NCBI GenBank assembly: GCA_002786065.1
Contig: NHNY01000007.1
Coordinates: 372,001 to 436,000, forward strand
Reading direction: 5' to 3'
Source of the DNA: Microcyclospora pomicola
Taxonomy: Eukaryota > Ascomycota > Dothideomycetes > Capnodiales
Length of the DNA: 64,000 nucleotides
The position numbers and the translations under genes were made by a program. The number at the start of each line of letters is the position of its first letter. The first letter of the stretch is position 1. Below are positions 34,923 to 47,781 of the stretch, in pieces. The notes beneath the pieces are model-generated. The model saw only the letters and a list, made by a program, of their open reading frames with translations. It did no database searches and was not told the DNA's origin.

Positions 34923-36800
34923 ATGTTCTCACTACGAAGATATGTCGTTACATTTGTGTTATTGTTCACCATCTTTGCATTCTTTTATGTGCCTCCCGGA
35001 AGCATAAGCTATCCGAGCATACAACACAAAGGAGAGCCACTTCCATACCCAACAGTGACTCCACCGCAGGGAGTGATCCCTCCGCCCTTCAAATGGTCCA
35101 CCGTACCAGTACGGAATCCAGTCTCCAGCCTTACGCCTGTTCCAACAGCAGGTGTGCAGGCACTACCGAAAGTCCAATTTACCTTTACAGCGGAGACGGA
35201 GGAGCAGAATGCCACCCGTTACAAGCGGCAGCAAGCTGTGAAGGAAGCATTCAATCGTGACTATGAGGCGTATTACAGGCACTCCTGGATGAAGGACGAA
35301 CTGTCGCCTCTATCCGGTGGCTTCAAAGACCATTTCGGTGGCTGGGGCGCGAACATTGTCGACAACCTCGACACCCTATATCTCATGAGCATTGGAGGAA
35401 CCATGTTTGCCGAGAACCACTTCAAAGTCGCCGTCAACGACATCATCCACATTGATGTTGGTAAATGCAAGGTTGAGGAAATCAACGTCTTCGAGACGAC
35501 TATCCGACATTTGGGCGGGATCTTGACAGGATATGAATTGAGTGGCGAAAAGCTTTTACTCGACAAGGCGATCGACTTCGGCGAGATGCTTATCGTCGCT
35601 TTCGACACTCCAAACCGGATGCCGATCACGAGATGGAAACCACAGCAAGCACTGAAGCAGGCGCAGACCGCTGATGTGAAGGTCCTGGTAGCTGAGATTG
35701 GATCGCTTTCACTCGAGTTTACTCGTCTGTCCCAGATCACTGGCGATCCCAAGTGGTACGACGCCATCCAACGCATCACGGCACTCTTTGACGAGTCGCA
35801 ATCCAAGACCCACCTTCCCGGTATGTGGCCAGTCACGGTGAACGCAAAGACGGCAGACTTCACGGAAGACACGTATTTCAGTCTTGGCGGTATGTCTGAT
35901 TCTCTGTACGAGTACTTCCCGAAAATGTACGCCTTGCTTGGTGGGGCGGATCCAGTGTATCAGAAGCTTTACAACGAGAGTATGACAACCGCTATCAAGC
36001 ACAACCTATGGCGTCCAATGACCCCGGACGATGCCGACATCCTCGTGGCCGGGCCTGTACGAGCGACCGGCCAAGCTCCTCCAACCCTCGAGCCTGAAGC
36101 TCAGCATCTGGCCTGCTTTACTGGCGGTATGTTCGCGCTTGGTGGCAAACTCTTCAGTGACCCTTCACATGTCGAGATCGGTAGAAAGCTCACCGAAGGC
36201 TGCATCTGGGCCTACCAGAACATGCCCTCTGGCATTATGCCCGAGGTCTTCAACATGGCCCCTTGCCCCTCCGCCAAACCAGGTTCTCCTGAGGAGGCCT
36301 GCCGCTGGGACGAGCACGCCTACCGCACGGAAGTCGCTGCGCAGAACAAGCTGACGGGCGGCGCGGACGCAAAAGTCGACGCCATCATCAAAGAGCAGCG
36401 CCTACCCAAGGGCTTCACCAAGATCACCGACACGCGCTACGCGCTCCGCCCGGAAGCCATCGAGAGCATCTTCATCATGTACCGCATCACGGGCGAGCGT
36501 CGCTACATGGACGTGGCGTGGGACATGTTCCAGAACATCACGCGCGCGACCAAGGCGCGCTACGGCAGCGCGGCCGTCAAGGACGTGACGCTGCCCGCCG
36601 CGACGCTCGCCGCCAAGGTTGACACCCAGCTCGACAGCATGGAGTCCTTCTGGATGGCCGAGACGCTCAAGTACTTCTACCTCATCTTCAGCGACCCCGA
36701 CGTCCTCAGCCTCGACGAGTGGGTCTTCAACACCGAGGCCCATGCGTTCAAACGCACGTTGCCCCCCGGCGCGACGCTGACGAGCAAGACGGTGGGATGA
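34923..36800 (+). CDS. Class I alpha-1,2-mannosidase (glycoside hydrolase family 47)
   Basis: Type II membrane protein of the early secretory pathway that trims alpha-1,2-linked mannose from N-glycans. The 625-residue single-exon product begins with a membrane anchor (about residues 7-24), then a Pro-rich stem. The GH47 domain carries FNRDYEAYYRHSWMKDELSP, GGWGANIVDNLDTLYLM, VFETTIRHLGGILTGYEL, SLSLEFTRLSQITGDPKWY, the ALRPEAIESIFIMYRITGE catalytic block, and a C-terminal FNTEAHAFK whose Thr is the usual Ca2+ ligand. All core regions appear intact. It resembles Golgi-type fungal mannosidases more than ER Mns1 or EDEM, but subfamily placement needs a tree. Divergent from RFC4. Confidence 0.93.
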   Translation: MFSLRRYVVTFVLLFTIFAFFYVPPGSISYPSIQHKGEPLPYPTVTPPQGVIPPPFKWSTVPVRNPVSSLTPVPTAGVQALPKVQFTFTAETEEQNATRYKRQQAVKEAFNRDYEAYYRHSWMKDELSPLSGGFKDHFGGWGANIVDNLDTLYLMSIGGTMFAENHFKVAVNDIIHIDVGKCKVEEINVFETTIRHLGGILTGYELSGEKLLLDKAIDFGEMLIVAFDTPNRMPITRWKPQQALKQAQTADVKVLVAEIGSLSLEFTRLSQITGDPKWYDAIQRITALFDESQSKTHLPGMWPVTVNAKTADFTEDTYFSLGGMSDSLYEYFPKMYALLGGADPVYQKLYNESMTTAIKHNLWRPMTPDDADILVAGPVRATGQAPPTLEPEAQHLACFTGGMFALGGKLFSDPSHVEIGRKLTEGCIWAYQNMPSGIMPEVFNMAPCPSAKPGSPEEACRWDEHAYRTEVAAQNKLTGGADAKVDAIIKEQRLPKGFTKITDTRYALRPEAIESIFIMYRITGERRYMDVAWDMFQNITRATKARYGSAAVKDVTLPAATLAAKVDTQLDSMESFWMAETLKYFYLIFSDPDVLSLDEWVFNTEAHAFKRTLPPGATLTSKTVG

Positions 36801-37262
36801 ACAGAGAATAGTGGGTCGGTTTTGGCTGCTCTTAGAAGGACGAGATGATTGGGAAAAACTTCATGGAGCAGATGTGTCTTTTCTGCGATGTGTGCGATCT
36901 GGGTATTTCTTGGTGGTAGATCTACTGCCACATACATGTACATGTACGCTTGATACATTTTCTCCCGAGAAGGGCTCACGGTTCCAAAGTGCTCCCATCA
37001 CTACATGTCACAAAATTCAATCAAGATACTGGGAAGTGGTGTTTGGGCTGTCATGTGACGTTGAACTGTAGTCGATGGGGTTGAGGTCCAAGTAATGTTT
37101 CATTCACGCTGGCTAAGCCAAAAGGTTTGATAAGGTACATACAAACTTCCACCCAGCCGTGATCTATCCACAGTAGGCTGTCCGGCAAGATGCCCAATGC
37201 CTTTTGTAGCCAAACTGTATTCGCGAATCTTGTGCAAATGCTTTGAACACCCCGGTTGTTCT
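36801..37262. other. Convergent spacer between GH47 and PNS1
   Basis: About 460 bp, tail to tail; contains an ACATGTACATGTA run near 36933-36946. Nothing else recognised. Confidence 0.5.
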
Positions 37263-39518
37263 TCAAACGCCATATTCTCGGTCGATCGGGATATCGCCAC
37301 CGAACAGCTCGCCAGCCTCACGGCAGAAGCGCGCCTCGCCACGGCCGCCGGTCTCGCTGGCCCAGCATATCACCGCAGCGTCCAGCACGGCTCCGACGAC
37401 ATTCTCCACGGCGCCGAGGACCGCAAACCCAATGGTTCCGGCGATGAGACCCACGACGTATGCATACAGAGACCCTCGTAGACCGCCCGCACCGCTGATC
37501 TTGATGATATGTGCGGTGCGTACCCAACCTCCGAAACCGAGGGCGAGGGACATGACGTATTTGGTGGCGTGGAGGAGGTGTTTTGCCATGCGGTATGGGA
37601 GGAGTGGGTCGGAGGCAGGGGTTGAGAAGCCACGGGGACCGGAGAGAGTGTTGCTGGGGTTTGTGCGAGAGACGAAGTTGAGTTGCATCAGGTTGCGCGA
37701 GGCAATGCCGAGTGGCTGGCTGTGAATTGCAGCATAGGTGAGGGTGAGAGGATTCGTGAGCGTCGCAAGACTGGTTGGGATGATCCAGTACGCGCACATG
37801 TTGAGGAGTCCGGCGATTCGGCCCGGTAAAATGATCAGTGGGAGACGGACCAGAAGACTTAGGAACGTGCTGAGACAGACCGTGCCGGACAACGCTCCCA
37901 CCGCATGCGCAAAGCTAGCGCGGACGACGGTTTGCGAAGATGGCTGCGGCGTCACATATCGGTGGAAGTACCACTGGCTGACAGTGGCGGCCGTCGTTGC
38001 TCGCTGTACACCTCCGATGACGAGAATCGTCCACAGGTACTGCAGCACGAAGAACGCTCCAAGCCACCAACTGTTCGCATCGAGTATGAACCTCTTGGCT
38101 GTACTCAGCTCACCGGACAGGAAGATCCGCTCGAACATCAGCATCCAGATCCAGGTGAACACAACAATCACCCCGAGGGTCACAAAACCCAGTGGGATCA
38201 GTGCCGGACTTGCTACCAAAATTTTGGTGCTGAACTCGAGCGCGCTGATCGAGCGAGCGAGACTGAATCGATGCTTGTAGATGCTGTACGTCCAGAAGAC
38301 GGCCACGATGAAGGGGATGAAAGACAGCCACCGCATCGCTCTGTCTTGTATACTGCTTCCGTTGAATGCTCCCCTGGAACTGTTGACGAGAGCGTACAGC
38401 GAGAATGAGAATAGTACAATCGGCACTGAGACAATCATGCCGTAGACCAGGTACCGCACGTGGCTTCTCAGCGCCGCCAGCCAGATGACGGCTACCACGA
38501 CTGCGATCATCGTGTCCCACAGTAACATATGCGTACTACTCCGTAAGGCGTTGTAGATGCTATCTCCAATGGGGTTTGCAGATGTGGGTGTTGAGGTATG
38601 GAACCAGATCAGCACAAATGCTGCAAACATTGCGAATGTGCAGATCTGGAACAAGCTGCTCCAGAATGCGTCATGTTTGGGCGGTTCGTGGGATGGCAGT
38701 ATCACGGTCGGCGGCACACTTTCCGCAGGGGATGTGGGACGAGGCATGGCCATCCGTAAATCCTCTTCTGTTCCTGACGGCATGTACCCACTATGCACAC
38801 CATGCTTCTTATCTGTCCGGAATGTCTGGAATGGCGCCGGACGATCGCTCTCCTGCATCTGCGACAAATTCGTGAGCGATTCTGGAGGCTCCTCGTTGAT
38901 GGTGCTCGCCAGATTGACATCCATCATTCGTCCTTTGCCCTTCGAGCTCGGCGCACTGCTTTCCGAGCCCGGACCACTCATGTCTCGATAAGGAGGGACA
39001 TTCGCCGTGGGAAGGCGGCCTCGTTGCGTGCTCTCTTCTCTGTCATGATCTTGTCCCTCGACCCTCTCTAAACTGTCGTCCTCGAGCTCCGAGCTCTCGG
39101 TCAAGTGGCTAGGGCCAAACTGTTGCCGACTCCGCTGGAGGGCGTACATATCTGCAACCTCCCGCTCATGCTCGTCCTCCTCATCTTCATCTCCAAAGTC
39201 ATCGGTCGCGCTGTAAAACAAAGGTGCGTGTAGGTCTTGTCGCGATAGACGTGAAGCGAACGGGAAGCGCGATTGCGAGGTTGCGGGGTTGTCTCGGTAC
39301 TGATTACTCGGCATACCGGGTCTTTGAACGTAACGAGATCGAGATGCGAGTCGCCGGCGATCGAGCGGACTCCGTGTGCGTTGATCGTCTTGCTGTGTGA
39401 AGGAGAGGTGCGCATTGCTCTGCTGGAGGAAGCGTGACGCATCTTGATATACCCATGGCGGTTAGTCACGCGAGCATTTAGCGAGTGCTGTTGGAGCTGA
39501 CTTACATTCGGAAAACAT
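37263..39518 (-). CDS. PNS1: Choline transporter-like (CTL/Pns1 family) membrane protein
   Basis: Multipass plasma-membrane protein of the CTL/SLC44 family; yeast Pns1 has no proven choline transport. About 230 disordered, acidic/Ser-rich residues are followed by roughly ten hydrophobic segments and the conserved C-terminal CTL region: FAHAVGALSGTVCLST, SLATLTNPLTLTYAAIHSQPL and the last helices before GGDIPIDREYGV. The long frame has an ATG at 39314, but a better model adds a 13-bp first exon (39506-39518, coding MFSE) and a 63-bp intron (39443-39505: GTAAGT, CTAAC, AAG acceptor). This gives an N-terminus MFSEYASRFLQQSNAH, which I recall as characteristic of fungal Pns1 proteins. Total 730 residues; exon lengths sum to a multiple of three. 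Confidence 0.9.
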
Positions 39519-40286
39519 AATGATACTTTCGTTCTGACCAGATCACTTCTGGCCGACAGCAGCTGACGCACTGCTTGTGCTCCGCGCGACTGCTACTGTC
39601 GTGGACGAGGGTCGAAGCTCCAAGAGGGCGCCAGATTAGGCTTCGTGCTGCGCGCCCCACGGTTGGTACTTGGTAGCTCTTGTGAGGTCTATTGCCCGGG
39701 TTTCTGACAGGATTACTGGCGGTTACAGACTGTCACGATATGGGGTGATGATAGACAAGAGAGGTGGTGAAGTCGAACGGAAGCAGTGGTGTAGAGTAAA
39801 GAGGTGAAGGTGAAGGTGAAGTCGTAGGTAGGTCGGGTGAGGGATGATTCAGTATGGTACCTTACCAGAGTCAGACCTGATAAGGCATGACGGATTACGA
39901 ACTGATCGACAAGCATGTGATGCTCGCTAGCGCCCAACTCTAACTCACGTCTCCAGTCTCACCCGAACACTTCAGTTGCATAACGCCATGTATCATAACG
40001 TGAATAAGAACACAATATCACGCGGTGTTGCATATGACTTGTGGATAGAATGGATGTGCAGACGGGCTAAGTATGGAACCAATTTGTGGCGTTTCCCTCA
40101 CGTTAATTCAAAGCTATCTTGTATCAAACCGGTCGTCGACGGCAATAGTGGATGTGCCATTGTAGCTGAACGTCTTTGAATTGGTTTTCTCTGGTTCAAA
40201 CTGATTGCAGCAGCAAAAAGAGCAGGTATGTATTGCTGCTAAACTGCTTGCGAGGATTTCTTTGCACCACGATGCGAGCACTGTAT
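39519..40286. other. PNS1 promoter and SSL1 3' spacer
   Basis: About 770 bp. A short GGTGAAGGTGAAGGTGAAGTC run occurs near 39805. No gene recognised. Confidence 0.5.
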
Positions 40287-41719
40287 TCAGTCTCCGTTTG
40301 TGGCGCTGTGCAGTCCAGGGAGATGTATCCTGCTCTGACACCCTGGACAATTATGCGCAACCTCATGACAGAAGACATCACAGTCAATGCAGAAGTGTTT
40401 CTGGCATGTCTCGCATTCGTATCGACTGGCCTCGGACGCTCCTTCAGCCCGTCTTGTGCGCGCACTGGCGTTCTCACGATCGCCATTCACAACAGAGTGT
40501 GGAGCAGGTATTGGGGGGAACATTGATTGGCAGCTGAAGCAGTGGCTACTTCCAATCTGTCTTGCCCGATCCCAGGACACCTCGACCCAGTTCCGCAAGG
40601 GGAACAGGTGATGATATGATCGCGCCAAATGCGTCGATAGAATCAGTGTCAAATCACACGTGGGACAGGTGGCGGGCAAATTGCAGACTTTCGCTTTACA
40701 CCGACTGCACAAGTACCCTCCTCGGGTGAGGTTTCCGTGGCAAGCGCAGAGCGTCGCTTTCTCCTCCACAATGCGAGATGGAAACCCCATCATCAGCAGA
40801 GCAGCTTGATTTCGCTTTTGTGCATCTGTGTCTGTAGCACGAAGCACGGGTGGCGTTGTAATGTCCATGAACTGTTCTCGGTAATCCACTTCGTCGATGG
40901 CAACATTGTAATACTCTCCATCGCCACCATTGGTCTTTCTACATATCTCTGCACAAATATGCATCTGTGCGGCTAGACCGATGATCCGTACTCGAATGCG
41001 GTCTTTGATACATGCCTTGATGGTATCGTGAATGTCACCAGGATCTGATGTAAGCAGAGCACCTAGAATGATCACTACTTCCCTTGTGCCGTGAGATGGC
41101 GTATGATGGAGTGCTGCTCGGGCCATGTCAAGGGCATTCTGCAAGGAAGGGTTGCCTTTTGGCTCGGTGGCACGAAGCTGCTTGACAGCATTGATATGAT
41201 CTGTCGGGTTGCCTGACATATCGCTTACACGAATGGCAAGACCTTCTCGCATGCCCAATATTCCTAGCTGAGAGATGGGATTCTGCTCAAAGAATTCTCG
41301 GATGAAAGCAATGGTGTAGTTGATGGTTAGCAGATGACGAGTAGGCCGCAAGTCTTTCTCGTTCATAGCAGACGACAAGTCCAAACAGAGCAGAGTGTGC
41401 CGGATGATACCTCTCTGTAGTGGAGTCGTATCTTTGAGCAATCTATGCTTGTCGTTAGTACGTCAATTTATGATGCCTGACATAGCAATACCCACCGTTT
41501 GCGTTTGTTGGCTTCTTCGAGCCCACCCAAGACACCCTCAATACCGCCATCGGCATCAGCTTGCAACTCCCAATTGCGGTTCGCTGCAGCCTCCCATATT
41601 GCCTGGCCTTTACTCTTTGGTCGAGACGTCAGGCTGCGGCCGCCTTTCGTATGAGGAATGTTCACATCGTCATCGTCGTCTGAGGCTGGATCGTCGTACT
41701 CTGGGTCCGAGTCTGCCAT
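40287..41719 (-). CDS. SSL1: TFIIH core subunit Ssl1/p44
   Basis: Core TFIIH component that binds and stimulates the Rad3/XPD helicase in transcription initiation and nucleotide-excision repair. Exon 1 (41496-41719) codes an acidic N-terminus. A 53-bp intron (41443-41495: GTGGGT, ACTAAC, TAG) joins exon 2 at KRLLKDTTPLQRG. The product is about 459 residues (yeast 461). It has a vWA domain starting TLLCLDLSSAMNEKD, then a zinc-binding segment (CRTN-like CACHG, CSRCKAKVCNLPATCPTCDL), and a C-terminal RING-like C4C4 domain (CFSCQ, YECETCQKHFCIDCD, CHEVAHNCPGC). The final few residues after GCQS are less conserved, so a 3' splice variant is possible. Confidence 0.93.
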
Positions 41720-42127
41720 GATTTTGACACATCCTCTACCGCTGGCATAGACTTAGGTATCACTGGAGCATCACCATTCTAACGACCTGGTCGACAAGAA
41801 AATGAATCGCAACTGCTTGCCACAAGTCAGCAACCAATGAAGTGTCGCAACAAGCTTGCCTGGAATTCGGGGTCACGTGAAGATACGTTGCCTTATCATG
41901 CCGCCTGGAGCAAGCGAACAATGCAGGGGACCGGAGGCCACTGACGAAGGGACCTCTTGATGAAACACTACTGACCACTTCCCAACATACCTCATTCCCA
42001 GATCTTGTCGTTGTCAAACTTCTCCAAATCCCCTCACGCTCTACCAGGATCTACCGTTCTCAGCGGCGCAGAGCTTGCTACCTCCTATCGACCGCATTCA
42101 CCGCCCCTCCACTTCACACAGCCCGCT
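41720..42127. promoter_or_regulatory. SSL1/RAB11 bidirectional promoter
   Basis: 408 bp between divergent starts; contains CACGTG at 41874-41879. Confidence 0.5.
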
Positions 42128-42886
<759 letters not shown>

Positions 42887-43824
42887 GCGTGGAGCGGGCT
42901 ATGTGACCAAGGACATTTGTATCATGCTCACGGCATGGGGGACAGCTAGCGACTTCCAGTCGTCAAGAGGGTGTTTTTTTGCATGCGGTCAATTGAGGGT
43001 GGGCGGTAGGAAGCAGGCGCGCGATTGGGTGTAACGAAGAAAGCATGGCGCTGAAATATCTCCCCCTCACGCCGCGCGGGCGTCTGGCGTTTTCGTCCAT
43101 CTTACTTGGCACCATGTCGTTTGAGAAGTCGCAAATGCAGAGAAACCACCATGAATTCAAAAACACCATGAGTTTCTGTGTCTGTGAGTATGTGCGTGAG
43201 CTGTGATCATCGCGATAGATCGCTGCTGGGCATGTCACTGGGAAACGGGATCGGGGTATTGATCAAACTCCAATGATGAAATACATATGAAACCGGGCTA
43301 TCTTGGAAGAGTACCTCTTCCTGCTGCTGCCATTGTCCAAGAAGGCAAAGTCGACGGTCGAGATCTCCATCAAGCATCTTCCATGCTTGTAGCAAAGATC
43401 CGACTGTTTGTGACTCCTGTCTTCGCTTCTAGGCACCTGCAGCAAGAGTAGCATTCACTCTGTCTCAGTCCAACGGCTGCTCCATGGTTTCAGAATACTG
43501 AAATTCAATCTGTCGCAGTCTCGTCGTCCGGCCGGTGATGCAAGACACGAAAAGTCAATATGTCTTATACTCCTTGTATGGTGTATGTTGCACGACCTAT
43601 GACGTCTCTTTGATTTCCGCAGTCCTTATGACTTCAATGCAGGCGACATCCTCCGTTGATTTGAGGTTGTTGCTTTCCGTTATTGGTATTCATCAGATAC
43701 TGGGTCTCGTTGAAGGAGAGCTTCACCAGAAGTGTCGTTCCATGTGATACCGAGTTTTTCGGTCGCAAAGGCCGATTCATGAGCCAGATATTTCAATGAA
43801 AGGTGACGACTTCCATCTCCATCA
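42887..43824. other. Convergent spacer between RAB11 and GTPase A
   Basis: About 940 bp, tail to tail; only short random ORFs. Confidence 0.5.
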
Positions 43825-46800
43825 TTAAGGCGACGCTGGGTCACGCTTGATTTGCAGGAAAGCGTATTTAGGATCCGCAAAGACTCTGTCTCGATTCGCC
43901 AACAGCGCTTCGTACCTTTCTACGGTCTTCTTTTCGGCAAGGAAAGTTGTGACAGCGCTGCGAGACTTGCGGTTGCCGCGGACGTTGGTCTGGTCGAAGA
44001 CGGAACTGTTGTACTTGACGTCCAGTTCAGCCATGGCTGGCCCAAGTGCATTCTTGATGTTGTCGACACATTGCTGTATGTTTGCTCTCATAGCAGGTGC
44101 CATCAAGCGACTGAGCGCAGCGAAAGGTGACACCTCCCCTTTCGCCAGAACGTAATTCTGGATGTGGTTCAGAACACATTGCTTCACGCCCCTGCCTGTT
44201 GATATGTATTAGCAGGAGTGTGCGCTCTGGAGCAAACACTACGTACCTTTCAAAGCCTGGCTCGCGGCGTACGCGGGTCCGAGCGCATCGACAAAGTACC
44301 CAGTAGCCATGTTCTTGACTGCTTCATGCTGGATGTTTCTGTTGAGTGGCATTAGCTTTCGCGGAACGCAATATATGTTTTGTTGAAACTCACCCAAGCT
44401 CTCTTGTGTAATCCGCATTGATGCTTCTCATGCTGTGTGAGAGCTCTTCCGCTTTGATCTTGAGCAGTGCCAGAAAGTTGCTGAGCGGTAGGCTTTGAGA
44501 AAGAGAATTGCCTGCGATGGTCCGAGTCAACTTCTTGTGAGGAGGCGCAACGAGGAATCAAACTCACTCTGCAGCTTTGTGCCGATGTTGATGATCTCCT
44601 TACGAAGGGTCAGTCCTAATTCGATGAATGCCAGCATTGAAATGTTAGCAATCTCTTGTATTGCTGGTAAAACAACATCTTTCATAGCCTTCGCGCCAAG
44701 CTCTTTGTTCCAGTTGAATTGTGACTTGACGGAATTTGAATTCGCTCCATGATTACGCACGAACGACTTCACAGTCTGCCAGTGCCACTTCTTGTCTCGC
44801 CACTCCGTAACTATCTGCACAGTCTGTACGGACACCTGTGCTTGGACTTTGGGATCGTTTAGCGGTCCCTCTACTGCATTGGAGACGATCGACGTGAGAC
44901 GCTTTGCCACTGCTTCAAGAAGTTGTTGGCATTCTGCTCTAGGTAGTTGCAAGAGATCCCTTATCTGGCCAATGCTTTTGACCTCCGACCCTTCTCCGTA
45001 AAGCCTGAGACCTGTGATCAAAGAGCCGAGATCGAAGTCCAGGTATTGCGTGAGTGCTATCTCTTGGCTCGATGCAGCCTGCGCAATCAAATGTTTTCGA
45101 AGGGCCGGGATTCCGGTGGCTTGTACATCCATAAGTGGATCGGGGATATCTCTCCCGCCTTTGTGAGCAGCGTAGTGGGTGTTGGACACCGGGAAAAACG
45201 GTATAGAGCCTCCCTCACCCTCATAATCGCGCGTGCTTTCTCGGATTTTGTTCTCAATCTCTGCATTACGCAGATTGACGAGAAACTCGAACATGCTTGC
45301 TCGCGCACCATTGCCATCACTTCGGTGATCCCGTAGTTGTCTAAACATAGCACCGCTAGTCGCTCGTGTTGGGTCGGACAACTGATCTTCTAGCTGCTGT
45401 GCTGCTTGGTCGGCTTGATGAGCTACGTTTCGCAAAAGATCAAAGCCTTGGAAGTTCAGATCCTGATCTCTGTAGTTTATCTCCAGATCGTGTGTCACAT
45501 CCATGTCAGATTTTGTTGCAACAATCGCGGTTTTCCCCTGGAACCTATCACTGAATTGGTTGAGAAGATCATGCAGGGTAGCATCATTCGTGATACGAGT
45601 GATACTGGCAACGAGTACCAAATAGTCGGCCTGCAGAATGTTCTCCATTGCGGTCTGGACACGCACCCTGTCCGTGTCTGCGATGCCGGGTATGTCAAGA
45701 ATGGACATCTTGGTCAGGAACTCGGATCCCTTGCATGAGATCGAAACCTTTTTGACGATGAGCCAGGGCGCTGGGACCTTTCGACTGAAGGCAGTAGTTG
45801 TGACTCGATCCACAACTCTGCGAAGAGCGCTTATTGATCCGGCGTCATAGCGTTGGACATGTTCCTCCAACCGCGACAGTTGAGGATTTCTATCCTTCAG
45901 AAGCTCTTTACACCATTCCATCATGACCGCATGTATTGCTGATTTGGCTCTGTTTGTGCGTTGATTTAGATAGCCTCGCACAGCCTCTTGGTCCTTGAAA
46001 CCTTTGCGATTACAGAATAGGGCTCGGAAGGTTTTGATGGCAGTACTGTGACGTGGCCTCCAGATGTCATCGACTTCCTTTTCTTTGACTCTCTTTCCAC
46101 CTTTAGTCATCGATTCGTAGTAGAAATAATTATTGAGCTGCTCGGCCAGGACTGCCGATGTCTCAAGCTCACTGAAGAAGTTAATTGTGATTCCGAACTG
46201 TTTCTTCTGGTTGGGTGTCGCGGTCATGTACAGTACAGGAACAGCCGTGCATGCTTCCCCAGCTCCTATCTGTTTGACGTCAGCATCGATAAATCTGCTT
46301 CTGCCAAAGCTTTCAACGTACAGATTTGGATAGGCCAGGTAGCCCCGTCAAAGCATTGATCAAGCCGCTTTTGCCTGCATTTCTGTCAGCTTCACGACAC
46401 CTGATGTGGGAAATGATACGTACCAGTACCAGTCGCACCCGCAACAACAGCTACAGGACACTCGGGTTGAGGACCGATTGCGGCGTGCTTCGTCCTGTCT
46501 GAGAATTCTTGAGGGCCTTCGGTCTGGCGACGATCGATTTGTTTGGCAAGACCCGCGAGCTCCGCTGCCATCTGTTTACCTTCCGAAACTATCTGCTTGA
46601 TAATTGGGTCGTAGACAGGCAACACAGGCAACGTCTCGTTGGATTCCTGGTAGATGTTCTTCTTGACGTCTTCTTCGATCTCTTCGACCTCATCCACAGC
46701 GTATTCCTCATCACAAGCATCTTGGTCCGTAGGAGCGATCTTCTCGTGGTCTTGTATTGCGAAGGTGTCCTCATTATCCGAAAGCTCATCGCTCTCGTCA

Positions 46801-46904
46801 CTCTCGTCATCGTCCATAGTACCGGGCACGAAAATACTTTCATACAACGACTCAGGCATAGTGGAGGCCTTCTGCTTCTGCTTCTTCTTCGTACGTCCGG
46901 CCAT
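43825..46904 (-). CDS. Large GTPase A, SLIP-GC/dynamin-like, intact
   Basis: Predicted 938 residues in six exons: 46424-46904, 46322-46374, 44568-46269, 44394-44511, 44247-44338 and 43825-44195. All introns are 49-56 bp with GTACGT or GTGAGT donors and CAG acceptors, and the lengths sum to 2817. The acidic N-terminus leads to a P-loop GATGTGKS (156-163), a G2-type ACTAVP, G3 LDIPG and G4 TKSDMD. A long helical region follows, ending RRGVKQ-like and Lys-rich. The layout (about 150-residue leader, large insert-bearing G domain, helical tail) resembles nuclear GTPase SLIP-GC and other dynamin-superfamily proteins. Cellular role in fungi is unknown to me. An intron splits the P-loop between Gly161 and Lys162. 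It is a tandem paralogue of the next gene. Confidence 0.82.
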
Positions 46905-47781
46905 GTTTTAGTCAGGGGTGGTTGAGTATAGCTGGCACGATAGAGGCCCAGAAACCTCAAGGAGAGTATGTATCAAGAGCGTGTTGAAGATTGGGAGGTG
47001 CAGAAGAGATACTGAAAGTGGACTTCACAAGGCGCACGTGCGTGCTTGTGAGGTTGTGGTGATGTCAATGAAGGACACTGAAGTGAAGATCGAGAAACGT
47101 CTGCCGTATGACTTACTGCTTCAGCCACAACGGAGCGGCGAATAGCTACTGCCTTGACTCGACCTTCTAGCTACTTTCACGTGTAAACAGCTGCACTAGC
47201 GACAAAGGACCATATGAAGACATGCGATGTAAGGCTGATGAAGATAGGCATCCCGATAGCCGGAAAGTTGATCGAGATCTGGAATCAGACATATTTGAAA
47301 CGACAAAGGCGGGCCAAACTTTGAAGAAGATGAATGCAATGAGTGACATGCACACTTGATAGTACATAAGCGACGAGTGTCAGAGCGCAGGGAAAATGTG
47401 TAGGGATGTTGTGGTGGAAAATGACGGAGTGCTAGATGAACACGAGGTGAAGTCGAAGTGTGGGCGGGTTGTGCCGCGGCGTGGAAAGAGTCAAGTGTTG
47501 CATTGGTTTCTACTGCGACATACGGGAACAGAACCATTCACGCGAAGCATACTTGGAGGTCTGGAAGATACATTTACAATGCTAGGGTATAATCACGCTC
47601 GCTTGGGATCCATTTGTAGTTAGCCTATGCTACGAGTGTTGCTGTCTGGTTCTGCCTGATTTCCATCTGAGATGTTTCCTGTGCTTCCCGTTCTTGTAGC
47701 CTTCATCTTGTGTCGATGGCTCCCGCCCGCATCCAAGCTGACGAGCATGACACGCCCGAGACTGAGAACTGAGGATGGGCT
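46905..47781. other. Spacer between the two large GTPase genes
   Basis: About 880 bp; promoter of GTPase A and 3' region of GTPase B. Contains CACGTG at 47035-47040. No gene seen. Confidence 0.5.
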
